Source: Antitrichia curtipendula
Taxonomy: Eukaryota; Streptophyta; Bryopsida; Hypnales; Leucodontaceae
DNA: 64,000 nucleotides
Reading direction: 5' to 3'
Assembly: GCA_951230915.1 (NCBI GenBank)
Contig: OX579641.1
Coordinates: 8,122,001-8,186,000, forward strand
Shown in pieces: positions 11,014-23,448 of this stretch. Every line of letters starts with the position of its first letter. The first letter of the stretch is position 1. Under the pieces are notes generated by a model, which had not been told where the DNA came from, made no database searches, and worked only from the letters and a program-made list of their open reading frames with translations. Made by a program: the position numbers and the translations under genes.

Positions 11014-14000
11014 TGAGATGGGGTGTAGTACTTGGGGAGAAATTGAACCAAGACAACAAAAATCCATATTTTCATATTTATTAGTCAAATGATCTATTAG
11101 CTAGGTTTTTGTATTTCTATGTTACATTATGTATATACTTTGTATGACCCAAGCTTCTCTTTTTATTGCACTTTTATGGTGAACTTTTAGATTGTCACGA
11201 TAGTACTTTGTTGTTAACTTGTATCATTAGTTTAGCCATAAGCTCTTAATATTACTTAAAATATACTTGCAAATGCCTCTACTGAAACTTTTCAATTCTA
11301 AATATTTAATCTCTAGGCTACAATTTGGCTAAAAGAACCTTTGCACCATCCACTTTGGGTTATGGCACTTTCTTTTACTTTGTATATTTATAGAAAAATT
11401 TGACTTTGTCCAAAATAGTTTCTTAAGGTATTACATTTTGTCCTCCATGCAAGTTGCAATTCTATCCTCAAATTCTCCATTTCAACCTACAATGCTTGAT
11501 AATTAATGCCCCAATTGTTCTTCGTGAGTCCTTTGGGTAGTTGGTGCAAGTTTGCTTCTACAAATTTGGAATACAAGAGGGTGATGCATTTGGGCATGGT
11601 CTTTGGTGGAGAAAAAAAGCCTCTTAAAGTTTCTAGGTACCACCATAAAAATTCCTTCTTAACCCAAACTTTTGCCTTGATATCCACAAATTCTAGGGCA
11701 ATTGTGGTCATTATCATGACACCTCAATAAAAAAAAGGACCACCTCAAACTTATTTTACCTTCATATGAAGATCTACATTTGATACTTTGTGACTTTAGT
11801 GATTGGCTAAAATATTAAAAAAGGGATTGATTCAAATATAAGTTTTCTTGTCCCTCTTTTAGAATCAAAGGTATTTGGAGTTGAGATTTCATGCTCTCAT
11901 CCTTGAAATAGATTTAAGGCAATTTACAATAAAAAATAAACATCCAACTTCTAAAAGACCAACGTCTCTGATGAGGACAAATGAAAGTCTTTGGTAGGCT
12001 CTTTTGATTTCAAGTTTTGGCATGATTTTTGAAAAAAAATTGATAAGATTGGAGAAGAATATATAAACATTTGAAAAATATAATTTATAATTGTTTAAAA
12101 TATTTTTCCTTTGCGGTTGCAATGAAATTCTTAATTTTTTAATTTTAAACTATAGTCAAGAAAATTTAAAGATTAATTTATAAATTAGATTATTAATAAA
12201 TTGAAGTTAATATCTTACATTCATTATTACATTCATTTTAAAATTTTATGGTTCATTTGATTGTATATTATGAAATTCTCATAGTAAATCAATTTGGTTA
12301 CTAGTTTGGTTGAATTTACTACCATTCTTTGATATAATTAAGGATTAAAAGAATTTAAGCTTTAATTAGAGTATTTTGGTATGAGAGGATCAATTACTCT
12401 GTATATCACTAGGGGAAGGCACAATACAAAGTCTTATGAACATAGTGCAAGCAAAAATAGTTTGATTTTATTCAAAAAAATGTATATTAAAATAGCCCCT
12501 AAAATTTTGGTTTAGGAAATACTTTAAGAATATCCTTAGAGTATTCTCTAAAATTCAAATTTGTAGAGTGCTCTTAAAATAAATGTATTATTTCATATCC
12601 CTTAATTAAATATCCATTGCACAAATCTAGGTTGTTTATTTTACAATAAATGCCTTCTCCAGATTATATAAACATAATCATTTGCAAAAAACACATAAAT
12701 TAAAAAAAAGTTAGATAGAATAAATTCAAATTGAATCATAAAACCATAAAATATAAAATAAAATTTCCAATAAACGATTCAATTCTATTTTGCAAAAGAT
12801 TCAATACCAAGTTAGTTATAAAATAACAATAAAATATAGTCATTTATATTATTTAAATTTAACTTCTTGACAAGTTATCACTGTTTTTTTTGTATATAAA
12901 TGAAATTCACAACATTTCTTTTTTGTTATTTGGAAAAAGAAGACACTTTGTTTCAACTAGAAACTAAAAATCAACCTAAACAAAAGGAATCACATCTCAA
13001 CAAAAGAATGACAGGACTAATAAAAAACTCTATAATTTGGACGCTTGAGAATCCAATGAACTAAGTTACTTTGACGTTGGACCATGGACGCTGGCTGGTG
13101 CAGCCACTTTTGAAGGCATAGCCACTTTTGAGGTCATAGTAGTGACACTTTGTGCGCAAAACTCAAAAAATTCAGGTTTTAGTGTGAAACTATGCACCAT
13201 GACAAAAAAAAATTTAATGAAAATTTTAACCCCACCCCACCCCCTCTTATAATTTTGGGAGGGTGCAAAAGTTTTTTAAATTTAAATTTAAATTACTCCC
13301 CCCCCCCATCCCCGTCTTATAATTTTGGGAGGGTGGGATTGCAAACAATCAATATAGGATAATCTCATACTGTTGTATCCAGATCCCATTGTCCGTATCC
13401 ATATATGGTTGTATTGTATTTGTATGTGTATTCATACCGTATTTCATATATACATCTGATGGCTATTGATTTTTCTTGTGGGGTGGGGGGGTTGAAATGA
13501 ATCGGACGGCTCCTGATTTTTGTGGTTTGTGTGTGTGGTGGGGGACACACAACTGTGTTGCCTCTTTTCACTGGATTGTTACTTTTACATTTATCAAGGA
13601 CTACTTATGACATATTGAAAGTTGCTATAAAATAGATGAAAAGATAGATTTAAGATAAATATAAAAGAATCTATTGCTTAAAACATAGAAGATTTTGTAA
13701 ATGCATAGTTATACCATAATACCAATCAATATTGTTCTTCTTCAAATTAAGTCTAGTAAAAATCTACCACAACAGGCAACTGAAGTTGATAGTGATAGAG
13801 TTCGATCTTAACATTTTCAACATTGGCATTCAATGAGAAGATTCTTGATCAGAATGCTCGTCGCACTCTAGGTTTTCATTGAAAGTGTTGGATGAAATAA
13901 TTGAATGATATACTCTTAGGATGAAAACATAATAAATTTTGTGGCAAGAGTTGTGACAAGGGTTGTGACATTGTATACTTAAACTTGTAAAAGGCTCAAG

Positions 14001-14149
14001 GTATGATTTCAAGCCATTTTCCACTTTAGGACAAGCCCTTCTTAGTGCAATATTTGTTAGATTCTTGTGAATTTTTTTTCCAAAAGTGCATTTCACTATT
14101 AGCTTCATGCCTAGGAAAATTTAGACCAATTCAAGTTGTGGTTAAAAAT
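11014..14149. other. AT-rich region without recognised genes
   Basis: Short open frames (for example 11506-11730, 11889-12122, 13830-14108) show no domain, splice structure or family resemblance. At 13225-13335 a segment with CTTATAATTTTGGGAGGGTG occurs twice beside poly-C tracts. Confidence 0.4.
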
Positions 14150-14537
14150 TTATACCTAAAAAAGATGTTATTTTCGAGTTATGGGTAATCTTGGGCAACC
14201 ATGATGGATAGGTCTAATGGTCTAAATTTTTTTATAAATACTCTCAACAAGCTTGTTAACATAATTCTAAAAGTTGAAAGGCATGTGAGTACATGATTTT
14301 GACTTAAAAGCCTTTGAAAGTGGGCTTTTTAATTTTTGAACATTTGCCCAAAGAAGAAAAGCCCAATTTCAAAAGCTTGTACTACATCAAAATCACGTGC
14401 TTCTGTGCCTTTTAACTTTTGAGATTATATTAACAATCTTGTTGAGAATATCTATAAATTTTTTTGGACCAACTAGATCTATCTATCATGGCTATCCAAA
14501 AATTTTACTAAAAAAAATGCCGATTTGAGTCATAACT
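14150..14537. mobile_element. Foldback element, about 390 bp
   Basis: The left arm (about 14155-14335) and right arm (about 14345-14535) are imperfect inverted copies. For example CTCAACAAGCTTGTTAA at about 14252 pairs with the stretch around 14425-14445, and GAAAGTGGGCTTTT pairs with AAAAGCCCAATTTC. Non-coding. It abuts the left TTAA of the next repeat. Confidence 0.6.
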
Positions 14538-14539
14538 TT

Positions 14540-14785
14540 TTAATTCTAAAGGACCAAGCTCCATTTTTTTTGGCAACATAGCAATTTTGGGCAGCTCACT
14601 ACAAATGAGATGTTTATTTTCACACAACATATGGACAAGGTTTTTGTATAAGGCCCAAGTTTTTTTCATAACTTTTAACTACATGGTTAAAAAGTTATTA
14701 TACAATATGTAGTTTGCTTCTCAACTTGGGCAACCTAAGCAAATCAAAAAAATCACTTTTCTCAAAAACAAAATTTGAAATTGGT

Positions 14786-14825
<40 letters not shown>

Positions 14826-15451
14826 ACTTTTAATCATTACATTTTAATTAATGACATGAAAGTTATGAGGAGTTTTAGTTTGCAGGTAATTATGGCTTCT
14901 CTATTCTGAAATAAACTTTGAAGTCTTTTATTTAAGTCAATTTTTTATATTTTTGGAAATAAAATAAAATCATAGGATGTAGATTGTTTCTTACAATATT
15001 GCAACCATTGGGATTGACATTCTTCAATTCCTTAATTAGTATTTTGAGTAATTTTCTACTTCTTTCTATTTACTATTTTTTTTCTATATGTTGTACAAAT
15101 TCCAAACGATCTAATATTTTTCAAGCATGTAGCCAACTTATCTTGTAAAATGAATCCAAAGAAGCACCACCATTTTGGACATTTTTTCATACAAATGTGA
15201 CCTTGTAAAGTGCAACTACTCAATTTTTTGTAGGGCCCAAAAAATGATTTATGTCACTTCAAATGTTGTTGCCTTGCAATACACATGATATAATTTCTGA
15301 ATTTTTTCTACATCTTTTCAAATCAATGCACTAGAAGATCATATGATTACATGTCTCCAAATTTTTTTCTCAAAAATTTAGTACTTGTACTAGAAATGAC
15401 AACTTTGGGGCGTTTTTGATGAAAACATATTCAAGAAACTTTAGGGGTTAA
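14540..15451 (+). repeat. TTAA-ended dispersed repeat, copy 5
   Basis: 912 bp, collinear with 5093-6046. The left end is TTAATTCTAAAGGACC and the right end CTTTAGGGGTTAA. It contains a (TC)n(TA)n microsatellite at 14786-14825. Non-coding. Confidence 0.75.
14786..14825. repeat. (TC)n(TA)n microsatellite
   Basis: About 11 TC units followed by about 9 TA units, lying inside a TTAA-family copy. Other copies lack the expansion at this point. Confidence 0.9.
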
Positions 15452-15709
15452 CTACGACTTGGATTGGTCTGAAATTTTCTAGGCATGAAGTTAGTAGTGA
15501 AACACATATTTGATAAAAATTTCATAAGAATTTAACAAATATTGCTTGCCCCAAATGGCTTGAAATCATGCTTTAGGGCTTCAAGAGTTAATATAATAAA
15601 TAAAAATGCACCCTTTCTATAGGATGAAATCTGCAAATTGCTTCAAAAATGTTCTTTTGGAAGAAATCCCTCTTTGGGGGGATGAGATGTACCCATTCAC
15701 TTATCGATG

Positions 15710-16740
15710 GATAGATGATTTCAATCCATGTCCTATTTCAACCATGTCCATGGAAGAAAAAAAACAAAGCATTATCATGCTAGTGCCAAGGGGTTTGTTA
15801 TAACATTTTTTTTGCTAAAAAGCAATGAAGTTTTTTTGCAAGGAATATTTTGGCAAGATATTCTTGCTTTCATAATGGATGAAGTTGCAGAATATGAACA
15901 AATATTTTGACAATATTGCTCCAATTTGGATGAATGTACTCTATTTTGGTAGACTAAATAAAAAAAGTTCATTCATATATTATAGGTTTCATCCATTTCC
16001 ATGCATGTAAATAGCTTCCTCACTACAATGAGGATCGCTTTATGCACTACCTACAATAAATGGAAAAAACACACTTGGCCAATGGGGTTTAGTTTCCTTT
16101 TTGCACAACAATTTTTTTTGGGAGCGATTTTGCACTACAAAGCGATGATTATTTTCCAAAGGATATTTGGGCAATATATTCTTGCTTCTACAGTGGATGA
16201 AATCGCAAAAGACTACCAAATCTTAAGAAGGCATTGCTCTAATTTGGATGAATGTATACTATTTGGATGAATAAATAAACAAAAAATCATCCACATTTTG
16301 TAGTTTTCATCCATTTCCATGGGTGTAAATAACTTCCCCACTAAGGTGGGTACACCCAAAACCGCCACTTTTTGCTACCGAGCCTAGTTACTACTATTAG
16401 ACTCGTCAAATTTTCATATATTCTTGTTGGCAAGTGAAAGGAGGTTCCAACGCAGCAAAAGAACGTGGCATTTGGACACCGTATGCAAAAGTTATTAAGG
16501 GTCAAAGTTTGTTTCTGAAAGCGCTCCATCCAAGTAGGTACATAACTGATTTTGGAAATGTACACAACCTGTAGATGGCACTTTAAGGTCAGGTGCCATC
16601 TTGGGGGTGCCTACCTTACAGTGAGGGTCGAGTTGTTTTTTTCTGCACTGCCTATAATAATAAATGGGAGAAAAAAAATCCCTGGCCACTCAGTACGGTC
16701 CACTCAGTTCCCTTTCTGCAGTCTGCACAGGCTGCCCCAA
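15710..16740. repeat. Tandem duplication, about 318-bp period
   Basis: Segments about 15715-16023 and 16024-16341 are diverged copies (shared stretches: ATTTTGGCAAGATATTCTTGC versus ATTTGGGCAATATATTCTTGC, then CATCCATTTCCATG and AAATAGCTTCC). A third partial unit resumes after the MITE at 16617-16740 (CAGTGAGGGTCG versus CAATGAGGATCG). Open frames here are short and repeat-borne. Confidence 0.65.
16344..16616 (+). mobile_element. Mariner-like MITE with proven TA target site
   Basis: 273 bp with inverted ends AGGTGGGTACACCC and GGGGTGCCTACCT, flanked by TA. The neighbouring tandem unit at 16020-16030 (CTCACTACAATGAGG) is the empty site, with a single TA where this copy has TA-element-TA. That places the family in the TA-duplicating (Tc1/mariner-type) group. 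Non-coding. Confidence 0.8.
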
Positions 16741-17780
16741 GTGAAGTAAAGGTAAAGCCGCGAATGAAAATAATGAAAAGCCGCCCCTCCCTCCCTCCCT
16801 CCGCTCCTCCCTTCCTGAGTCCTGAGCTGAGTGCGCCCCGCCTTTTCTCCTCCCCAGATTTGCAATTATCAGATCCTGCAAATGCCGACTTGTGGGGTCC
16901 CAGCCCCAACGCCAGGCATCACAACTACTGTGGTACAGCAACCGAATCCTCGCCATCCAGAGATTGACTCCTGCATTTCCTTAAGAGGAGGTGGCTTTAG
17001 AATTCCGCAACAGCACCCAGAGTAGGCCACATGATTGGGAGAAGTGGAGTGCAGTGCAGTGGAGTGCAGTGGAGGAGCAAGCCTACGGCGGGCGGGTACT
17101 TACATTATATGAGCGAGCGAGCTAGACGAGCTAGACGAGCTAGACATGTAGCTAGGTAGCTAGCTAGGGCCTGCTGCCCGCCTGCCTGCGGAGCACTGCA
17201 CCACGACGCAGGATTGCGCAGTGTTTTTGTGTAAGGAGGAATTTTTTGAAAGTGCTGGCCTGGCCTGACCTTGGAAAAAGGCGAGCGAGCGCGGAGCGAG
17301 GGGACTCGGCTTCAGTGGGCGGCTTCAAGTTCCATGAACTCTCTCATCAGTCCTCCAATTGGTGAGATTCCGTGGGAGACCGCAGATCCTTTGCCCGGGA
17401 AGCCTTCTCTTCCACTTAAAGTTAATTAGTTTTATGGCAACTGGAATGATTTACGAGTCCCGGGGCGTGCCTTGCCTGTCGTGGTCTGGGCCCGTGGGAA
17501 GTGGGAAGCGCTTCTTCTGTCTCCTCCACCATCATTGCCCGTTTTGGCCGCTTGTGCCCCCCCCCTCGTCTCCTCATCCTCCCACTAGTACTATTTTTTC
17601 ACATGAATTCCTCACGGGGATCCATTCATTGTTGACGGAGCTGACACTCGGAGAATGTGCCGAGGCGATTGGCGACCGACGATGGGGCCAGGCAACACCC
17701 GGGCGCCTGCTTGTCATGTGACCGAATTCACACCGGAACTCCGGAAGGGAAAGGGAAAGGGAAACCCCAGTTCGGACTGA
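16690..17780. other. GC-rich island, possible promoter/5' region
   Basis: Base composition switches abruptly from AT-rich to GC-rich with CCTCCCTCCC runs, short GTGGAGTGCAGT repeats (17044-17075) and GCTAGACGA repeats (17110-17145). Open frames at 16831-17025 and 17359-17721 overlap on several strands as expected from composition, and none shows a known domain. It could be a CpG-rich promoter or leader whose coding exons were lost, or an inserted fragment. Confidence 0.4.
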
Positions 17781-17903
17781 GGTGATCGATAGAAAATGGT
17801 TTTTGGTTGGTGATTGTCAACGGAGGGACTGCAGCTTCAAAGCTGTAATAATAAACTGAGGAGTGAACCTCGGATTACCCAAACTAGAAATAAAAGTTTG
17901 TAC

Positions 17904-19104
17904 GTAACTCCTAAAGGCCCGTGACTAATTTTTTTAATACCAAAGACGCTCCGAAACTGCCATTTCTAGTTCAAGCACCAAATTTTAGAAAAAAAACAAC
18001 ATTTTTGGACACATGTAACCAAAGGATCTTGGAGTATGCTGGTTTGAGAAGATGTGGGAAAAAAATTCAGAAATTTCCACCACATGGATTGTAAGATATT
18101 AGCATTTGAATTGACAAAACCCCTTTTTCTAGCCCTACAAAAAATTAGGTAGTTGCACTTCACAAGATTACATTTGTATGAAAAAAATGTCCAAAATGGT
18201 GGTGCTTCTTTGGATTCATTCTTCAAGGCAAGTTGGCTACATGTTTGAAAAATTTGAGATCATTTGGAATTGTACAATATACAGGAAAAAAAATAGTAAG
18301 TAGAAAGAAATAGAGAATGGTTCAAAATACAAAATTTGTTAACAATTTTCTTATGAAATTGAAAATTGCCAATTCCAATGGTTGCAATGTTGTAATAAAC
18401 ATTCTACATCCTATGATTTTATTTTTTTCAAAAAATATTGAAAATTGAATAAAATAAACGATTTCAAAGTTTATTTTAGAAAAGAGAATCCATAATTGCT
18501 CGCAAACTAAAATTCCTCATAACTTTTGACTCATTGATCAAAATGGAATGATTCAAAGCTTTCCATGTATATATAACTTTAGAAAACCAAATCCAAATTT
18601 TCTTTTTATGAAAAAAAAGATTTTTTTAATTTGCCCAGATTGTCCATTTACAAAATAAAATAACATATTAGGCCATAACTTTTGACTTATATTTCCAAAT
18701 GTCATGAAACACTAGGAAATTTGAAGCATTTAGCCCGGGGTAGACTCGGGTGTTTTAGCCTTCAATGTAGCCCCTTCCAGCACTAATAAAAAAGAAAGGG
18801 GGGGGGGGGCTACAAAAAATAGCCCTAAAATTGTGCCAGAAGCCAGGGCTACATGTGAAGTTCAACCCAGACATGAAACCACAAGAAACCAAGCTGCAAA
18901 TAGCTTGGAGGGTACTTCGATTTATTCCCTCCCCCCAACTGTTTGGCCCGGGGGCTACTCCACTCAGATTTCCCATTGAAATTTAGTGTATATAAAAAAT
19001 ATTTTATTAAAATTTATGCCTAAAATATGGAAATCTCTAATCATACGTACATGTCTAAAATTTCAATGTTCTCAAAAAGTGCATGTTGGTCCTTTAGGGA
19101 TTAA
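17904..19104 (-). repeat. TTAA-ended dispersed repeat, copy 6 (reverse, interrupted)
   Basis: A reverse-orientation copy of the family: it starts with GTAACTCCTAAAGG (right end reversed, one TTAA base changed) and ends GGTCCTTTAGGGATTAA. It is longer than other copies because of a 269-bp insertion at 18710-18978; without that it is about 932 bp. Confidence 0.7.
18710..18978. mobile_element. CACTA-type MITE inside a TTAA repeat
   Basis: Imperfect inverted ends of about 30 bp (CACTAGGAAATTTGA ... and the reverse complement of the right end, CAATGGGAAATCTGA ...), followed by GC-rich AGCCCGGGG-type segments. It is flanked by AAA on both sides, a plausible 3-bp target duplication. The uninterrupted sequence is visible in the related copy near 19290. 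It contains a 12-base poly-G tract at about 18799-18810. Confidence 0.55.
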
Positions 19105-19149
19105 GGTAGACCAATCCAATTCCGTTCACTGTCCAATTCCATCTCCTAC

Positions 19150-19435
19150 TTAACCTTTAAAGGACCAACATGCGTTTTTGGACAATATATAAATTTTGGA
19201 CAGGTACTTGTGACTAGAGATTTGCAAATTTTGGGCTGAAATTTTAATAGAATTTGTGCATGAGGAATATCTTTTACATGCACTAAATTTCATGACATTC
19301 AAAAATATGAGTCAAAAATTATGGCCAAATATGTTATTTTTTTTCCCGACTGGGTGGCTGAGCAACAGGATTGCTAGCGTGTGAGCTTGTGAGCCTATGA
19401 GCCTATGAGCGGGAACTTTTTTTTGTATAAAAAAT
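19150..19435 (+). repeat. TTAA-ended repeat, left fragment
   Basis: Begins TTAACCTTTAAAGGACC and follows the family for about 200 bp. It ends in a GAGC-rich stretch (GTGAGCCTATGAGCC, 19380-19415) similar to one at 29087-29145. No right end. Confidence 0.55.
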
Positions 19436-21573
19436 AGGTTATGGACCTATGACCATGGATTTATTATATGTTTACATTCAAAATTTTAAGAAATGTAAAG
19501 TCAATTTAATGAATTTTGACGCACTTATAAACGTATTTTGAAGATATTCTTTGCAACCAAAAAAATAAAAAATGTAGTAATTTTTGATAGACATCATGAT
19601 ATACATAATGCAAATGGAAACACCAAATGTCTAAGATATAACCATAAAACACACATATCCAATCATAATGAAAATCCACATATAATAGTACAATTGATGA
19701 GATATGTCAATCTCAAAAGTCTAAATTGCAATGGATTTGGTCGCCAAACCCTCAATCGTAGATGATGATGACTCTAAAGTCTCTTTATCCTTGGATGCAC
19801 TACCATCTATAAAATCCAGAACATTCAAAGCATAGGGATCTTTATGGTGCTTTATTTTGGAACAACTACATTCCGCAAATACCTATGCCATCTGCTTGGC
19901 ATACACGGGAAGATGAAAAGGCTTCTTTGGACTCAAGAGAAGACTTCATGTCTTTATAATCCCATTTGTTGATGTCAATTCTCTATGACTATAAACAAAT
20001 GTCAAAAAATATTAGATCTGCAAAACCAAAAACTTGACATGAAAAAAAAAATATAAAAAACTTCAAATTTACTAAATGGTGTCTTTTGAGCAAACTTGCA
20101 AGCCACAATAGTCATAACGTCCGGATTTTGGGATGCCTCAATTGGCGATGACGGTTGTGTTGTTGCCACAACCGAGGTAGACTTCCTCATGGGTTCAAGG
20201 ATGGCATTGAAAATTTTCTTATTCTCTTCCATCACCACAATGTGGTGTTCCGTGCCACAACAAGCGATATTGGATGCAAGTAAAATAAACAACATCCGAT
20301 ATATTAATTGAATGATTCATTTTGCAAATTGAAATTCATATCTGAAGTAATTCAATTCAATAGTCACTTGTAGTTGTAGTATAGTATGGAATTCTAGGGT
20401 GTTTGCAAGCCTCTTTTAAGAACTCAAAACTGTATTGAATGTTAGCCACCATGACTGACTTGATCATCTTTGCGTACAACTTGGTGGCCTTTTGCTTAGC
20501 TCCCAACCGCATAGCATTTGCAATGTTGGATTTGCTTTTTTCCTCAAACAGGGTTGTTTCATTATATTTCATCCCTCAGCATTCGTTGCAAGAGCAATTT
20601 CTTGGTGCACAATTCAAATAACTTTTCAATTAGATTTTAAGATAAATAATTAAACCATAAAATACAAAATAATAATTTGAAAAGAAAAAAAATTATAATC
20701 AAATTCTCACCTGAAAAATGAAAGCCATGAAAACATCAACTAGCATCAAATATCAAGTTTTCCTAAACATCTGGAAAACATATTTCTTAACCTCTGATGG
20801 CCTCAACATCTCCATAAACTTGGGCAAGGCTAAAAGGCCACACTTCTATACCTAGTACAATGTATGAATCAAGTTGGTCTTCATAAGGAAGTCCTCAGTG
20901 GATCTAGATTTCAAAAGATGAAAAATCTTTTCATATACCTTGAATAGCAAATAAATTGTAAAGCAAGTAAAACCAAAAATTTATCGGATGGATTTGTAAG
21001 AAGATCCACTCACTTGTTTATATCATGCATGACTTACATGACCAACTTGATCTGGCTTTTGATATCAAGGACAATACAATGCACTATAATGTGCCAAGTT
21101 GCCTCCTTTAGATAAAGCCTAGAAATGTGACTCATCCATGCTAATAGATAATGACTTTTATTCCACTTGAACAGCTTTGACCTTTTCAAAAAATGGAATG
21201 GTACATGTGAATCAGCTCGCTTAATGAAGTTGTCATTTTCCTTCTACCACAATGACCTCTACTTGTTCATCTCTTCTTCTATGAACTCCAGCTTTTACCG
21301 GCCTTGTTAGTACTAGACTCATAAAAAACGGTTGTTCTTTCTTGGTATCCATGATAAGATTCTTTCTCTACTTAGTTTACGTCACATAAAAGGTAGGTTG
21401 GACCATTGACATTGCCATAAATCTGTACGTAAAAATTTGGAGTTGAAAAAGCTTATTGGAATTCATCCTTAAAGAAGCAATTGTGACCACTAAGTTAACC
21501 TTCTACATTTGACAGAACTCATCTTTGAGCAACTCTTTTTCTTTATCTTCAACAACATCCTCCTTCCTATAAT

Positions 21574-21725
21574 TACTACAAAAAACAAGGATATAAACAA
21601 CTTGTTCATTATAATTGCAAGCACAACAATGACTACAAAATGACTTTTTTGCAATCATTGTGGACAAGAAATGACTACTACAATCATAGTGGACAAGTCG
21701 TTTATACTCTTGTTTTTTTGTAGTG
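21574..21725. mobile_element. CACTA-type MITE, 152 bp
   Basis: Right end CTTGTTTTTTTGTAGTG; left end TACTACAAAAAACAAG (one base off CACTAC). Flanked by AAT on both sides, a 3-bp target duplication typical of CACTA transposition. Long inverted arms, no coding. Confidence 0.75.
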
Positions 21726-22248
21726 AATCTCCAAGGTTCTTCATCAACTTCTATTTTAGGTTGACTTGTCTCATTCGTCCCTAAAATCTCTACAATCCAC
21801 TCTTCTTGAGTTTGATTTATAGAAGACTCCTCTATCAAGAATGACAATTCCAATGAACTCAAAATTTTGGAACAATACAATCATAAAGTTGAATACAAAG
21901 TATAAATATAAAGATCAAGTGTTAAAAACCATACTTACTGTCAATGATATAAAGCGCTATAACAAATGGATTCAAATATGCATACAAAGAACTCCTATCC
22001 TTAGTAGGCCTTTCACAAAGACATACTAATCTAATAGCTCTCATAGGATATCAATTCCATTATCAAGAAATTGATAGCAACACTAGCATATGAGTTTGAA
22101 CTGTGGTCAATGAATACCACCTCATGCTTGCCAATTGTAGCACTACATGCACAATCACATTTTCTTCAAAATTGGGACTAATAGCTGAAATTGAAGATTC
22201 TTCCTCTAAGATATATTTTGTCTCGGAGCTATCGTTGGAAAATACGCG

Positions 22249-22425
22249 CTACTTCCATTTCAAAGTCTTTGGGTCTGTGAAATGACTAGGCACAAATTGT
22301 TCTAGATGGTCAATTGCGCAATTGCAAGCATCTATACTATCTGCAAAACTTACCAATTTAAGGTGACCACTTTTGTTAGCCGATTTGTCACTAGAAATCT
22401 TGATGTTTGCATTTGCCAGAGACAT
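22249..22425 (-). pseudogene. 58-residue open frame with downstream in-frame stop
   Basis: Starts with ATG at 22425 (MSLANANIK...) and reads 58 residues to a TAG at 22249-22251. The same frame then stays open for another 55 or so residues with protein-like composition, so the TAG looks like a disabling mutation. Acidic and serine-rich stretches, no recognised motif. Probably the first visible exon of the decayed gene in this region. Confidence 0.35.
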
Positions 22426-22817
22426 TGGCTACGATGGACTTGCCACATCCGCAACAAAGATTATCCATGATGACCATTGAGCACTACAAGAAAACGGGTA
22501 TTTTATGACTGCAAAAATATAACTGAGGATGACTGACGACTGGTTGCAGTCATATTCTTGAAGGTCAACACCTTGAGGAAAAATATGACTGCAAAATATG
22601 ACTGTCAGTCATTTTTGAGCCTTCTACGTCACAAATATACACTATACGACCATTGGGAACACCAAAGTATTTCATAGGGAACATAGGGAACATGTTTGGG
22701 GAACGCTAAGTCATATTGTCAGTCATATTTCCATGGTAGTGACAATTTTTTTGTTTTGGGCAACCCAAGAAAAATACGGGCAATTCAAAAAAAAATTGGA
22801 CAAGCCATTGTTTAAGA

Positions 22818-22996
22818 TTTTGAAATCCTAGTCACCTCTTTTTTAGGATTTTGAAACCTAGCCGCCACTTTTTTAGGGTTTTGAAACCCTAGTCGCCACT
22901 TTTTAGGGTTTTGAAACCCTAGCCGCCATTTTTTTTTAGGGTTTTGAAATCCTAGCCGCCACTTTTTAGGATTTTGAAACCCTAACCGCCACTTCT
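22818..22996. repeat. Tandem repeat of TTTTAGGGTTTTGAAACCCTAG units
   Basis: About five units of 33-37 bp, each with a small palindrome (AGGGTTTTGAAACCCT) followed by CCGCCACTTTTT. It lies just inside the CACTA element. The resemblance to telomere repeat is limited to TTTAGGG. Confidence 0.75.
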
Positions 22997-23262
22997 TTTG
23001 GCCCTTTTTCCTTGCCTTTTATTGTCTTTTAGCTCATACTTGTTATTGCTTTTTAGTTGTTTTTTATTGCATCTTAATTCTTCTTTCTTGTTGCTTCTTA
23101 GTTCTAATCATACTTCTTGTTGTTGCATCTAAACTCTCTTTCTCTAGCATTTTAACTCTTTCTTCTTCTTAGTTCATGTTTTTTGTTTCTTCTTGTTGCT
23201 TTTTAATTCTTGCTTCTTGTGTCTTTTTGTTGCATCTTAACTCTTGTTTCTTGTTGATTCTT

Positions 23263-23400
23263 TTTGTGTCTTAGTTGTGTCTTTGTTGTGTCTTAGTTGT
23301 GTCTTTGTTGTGTCTTAGTTGTGTCTTTGTTGTGTCTTAGTTGTGTCTTTGTTGTGTATTTGTTGTGTCTTAGTTGTTTCTTGTTGTGTCTTAGTTGTTT
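23263..23400. repeat. 22-bp tandem repeat (GTGTCTTAGTTGTGTCTTTG)
   Basis: At least four near-identical units in a CTTGTTG-rich tract inside the CACTA element. Confidence 0.8.
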
Positions 23401-23448
23401 CTTGTTGTTTCTTAGTTGTTACTTGTTGTTCCTTGTTGCATCTTAACT

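Larger units (their letters stand above)
19750..22430 (-). pseudogene. Decayed minus-strand gene remnants, function unknown
   Basis: Several minus-strand open segments with protein-like composition lie close together: 20002-20295, 20357-20572, about 21060-21230, 21503-21880 and 22249-22425. Frames are interrupted by stops and by a CACTA-type MITE at 21574-21725. No catalytic motif or known domain is visible; one segment contains the string FNAILEPMRKST. They could be exons of one captured or transposon gene now broken, since the region ends directly at the CACTA terminus at 22482. Confidence that it was once coding is modest, and no function is proposed. Confidence 0.35.

Noticed and set aside
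13365..13571. 68-residue minus-strand frame near the poly-C tracts
   Set aside because: Low-complexity composition and no family resemblance.
17359..17721. 120-residue frame in the GC-rich island
   Set aside because: GC-rich sequence gives long frames by chance, overlapping frames exist on both strands, and no domain or splice context is seen.
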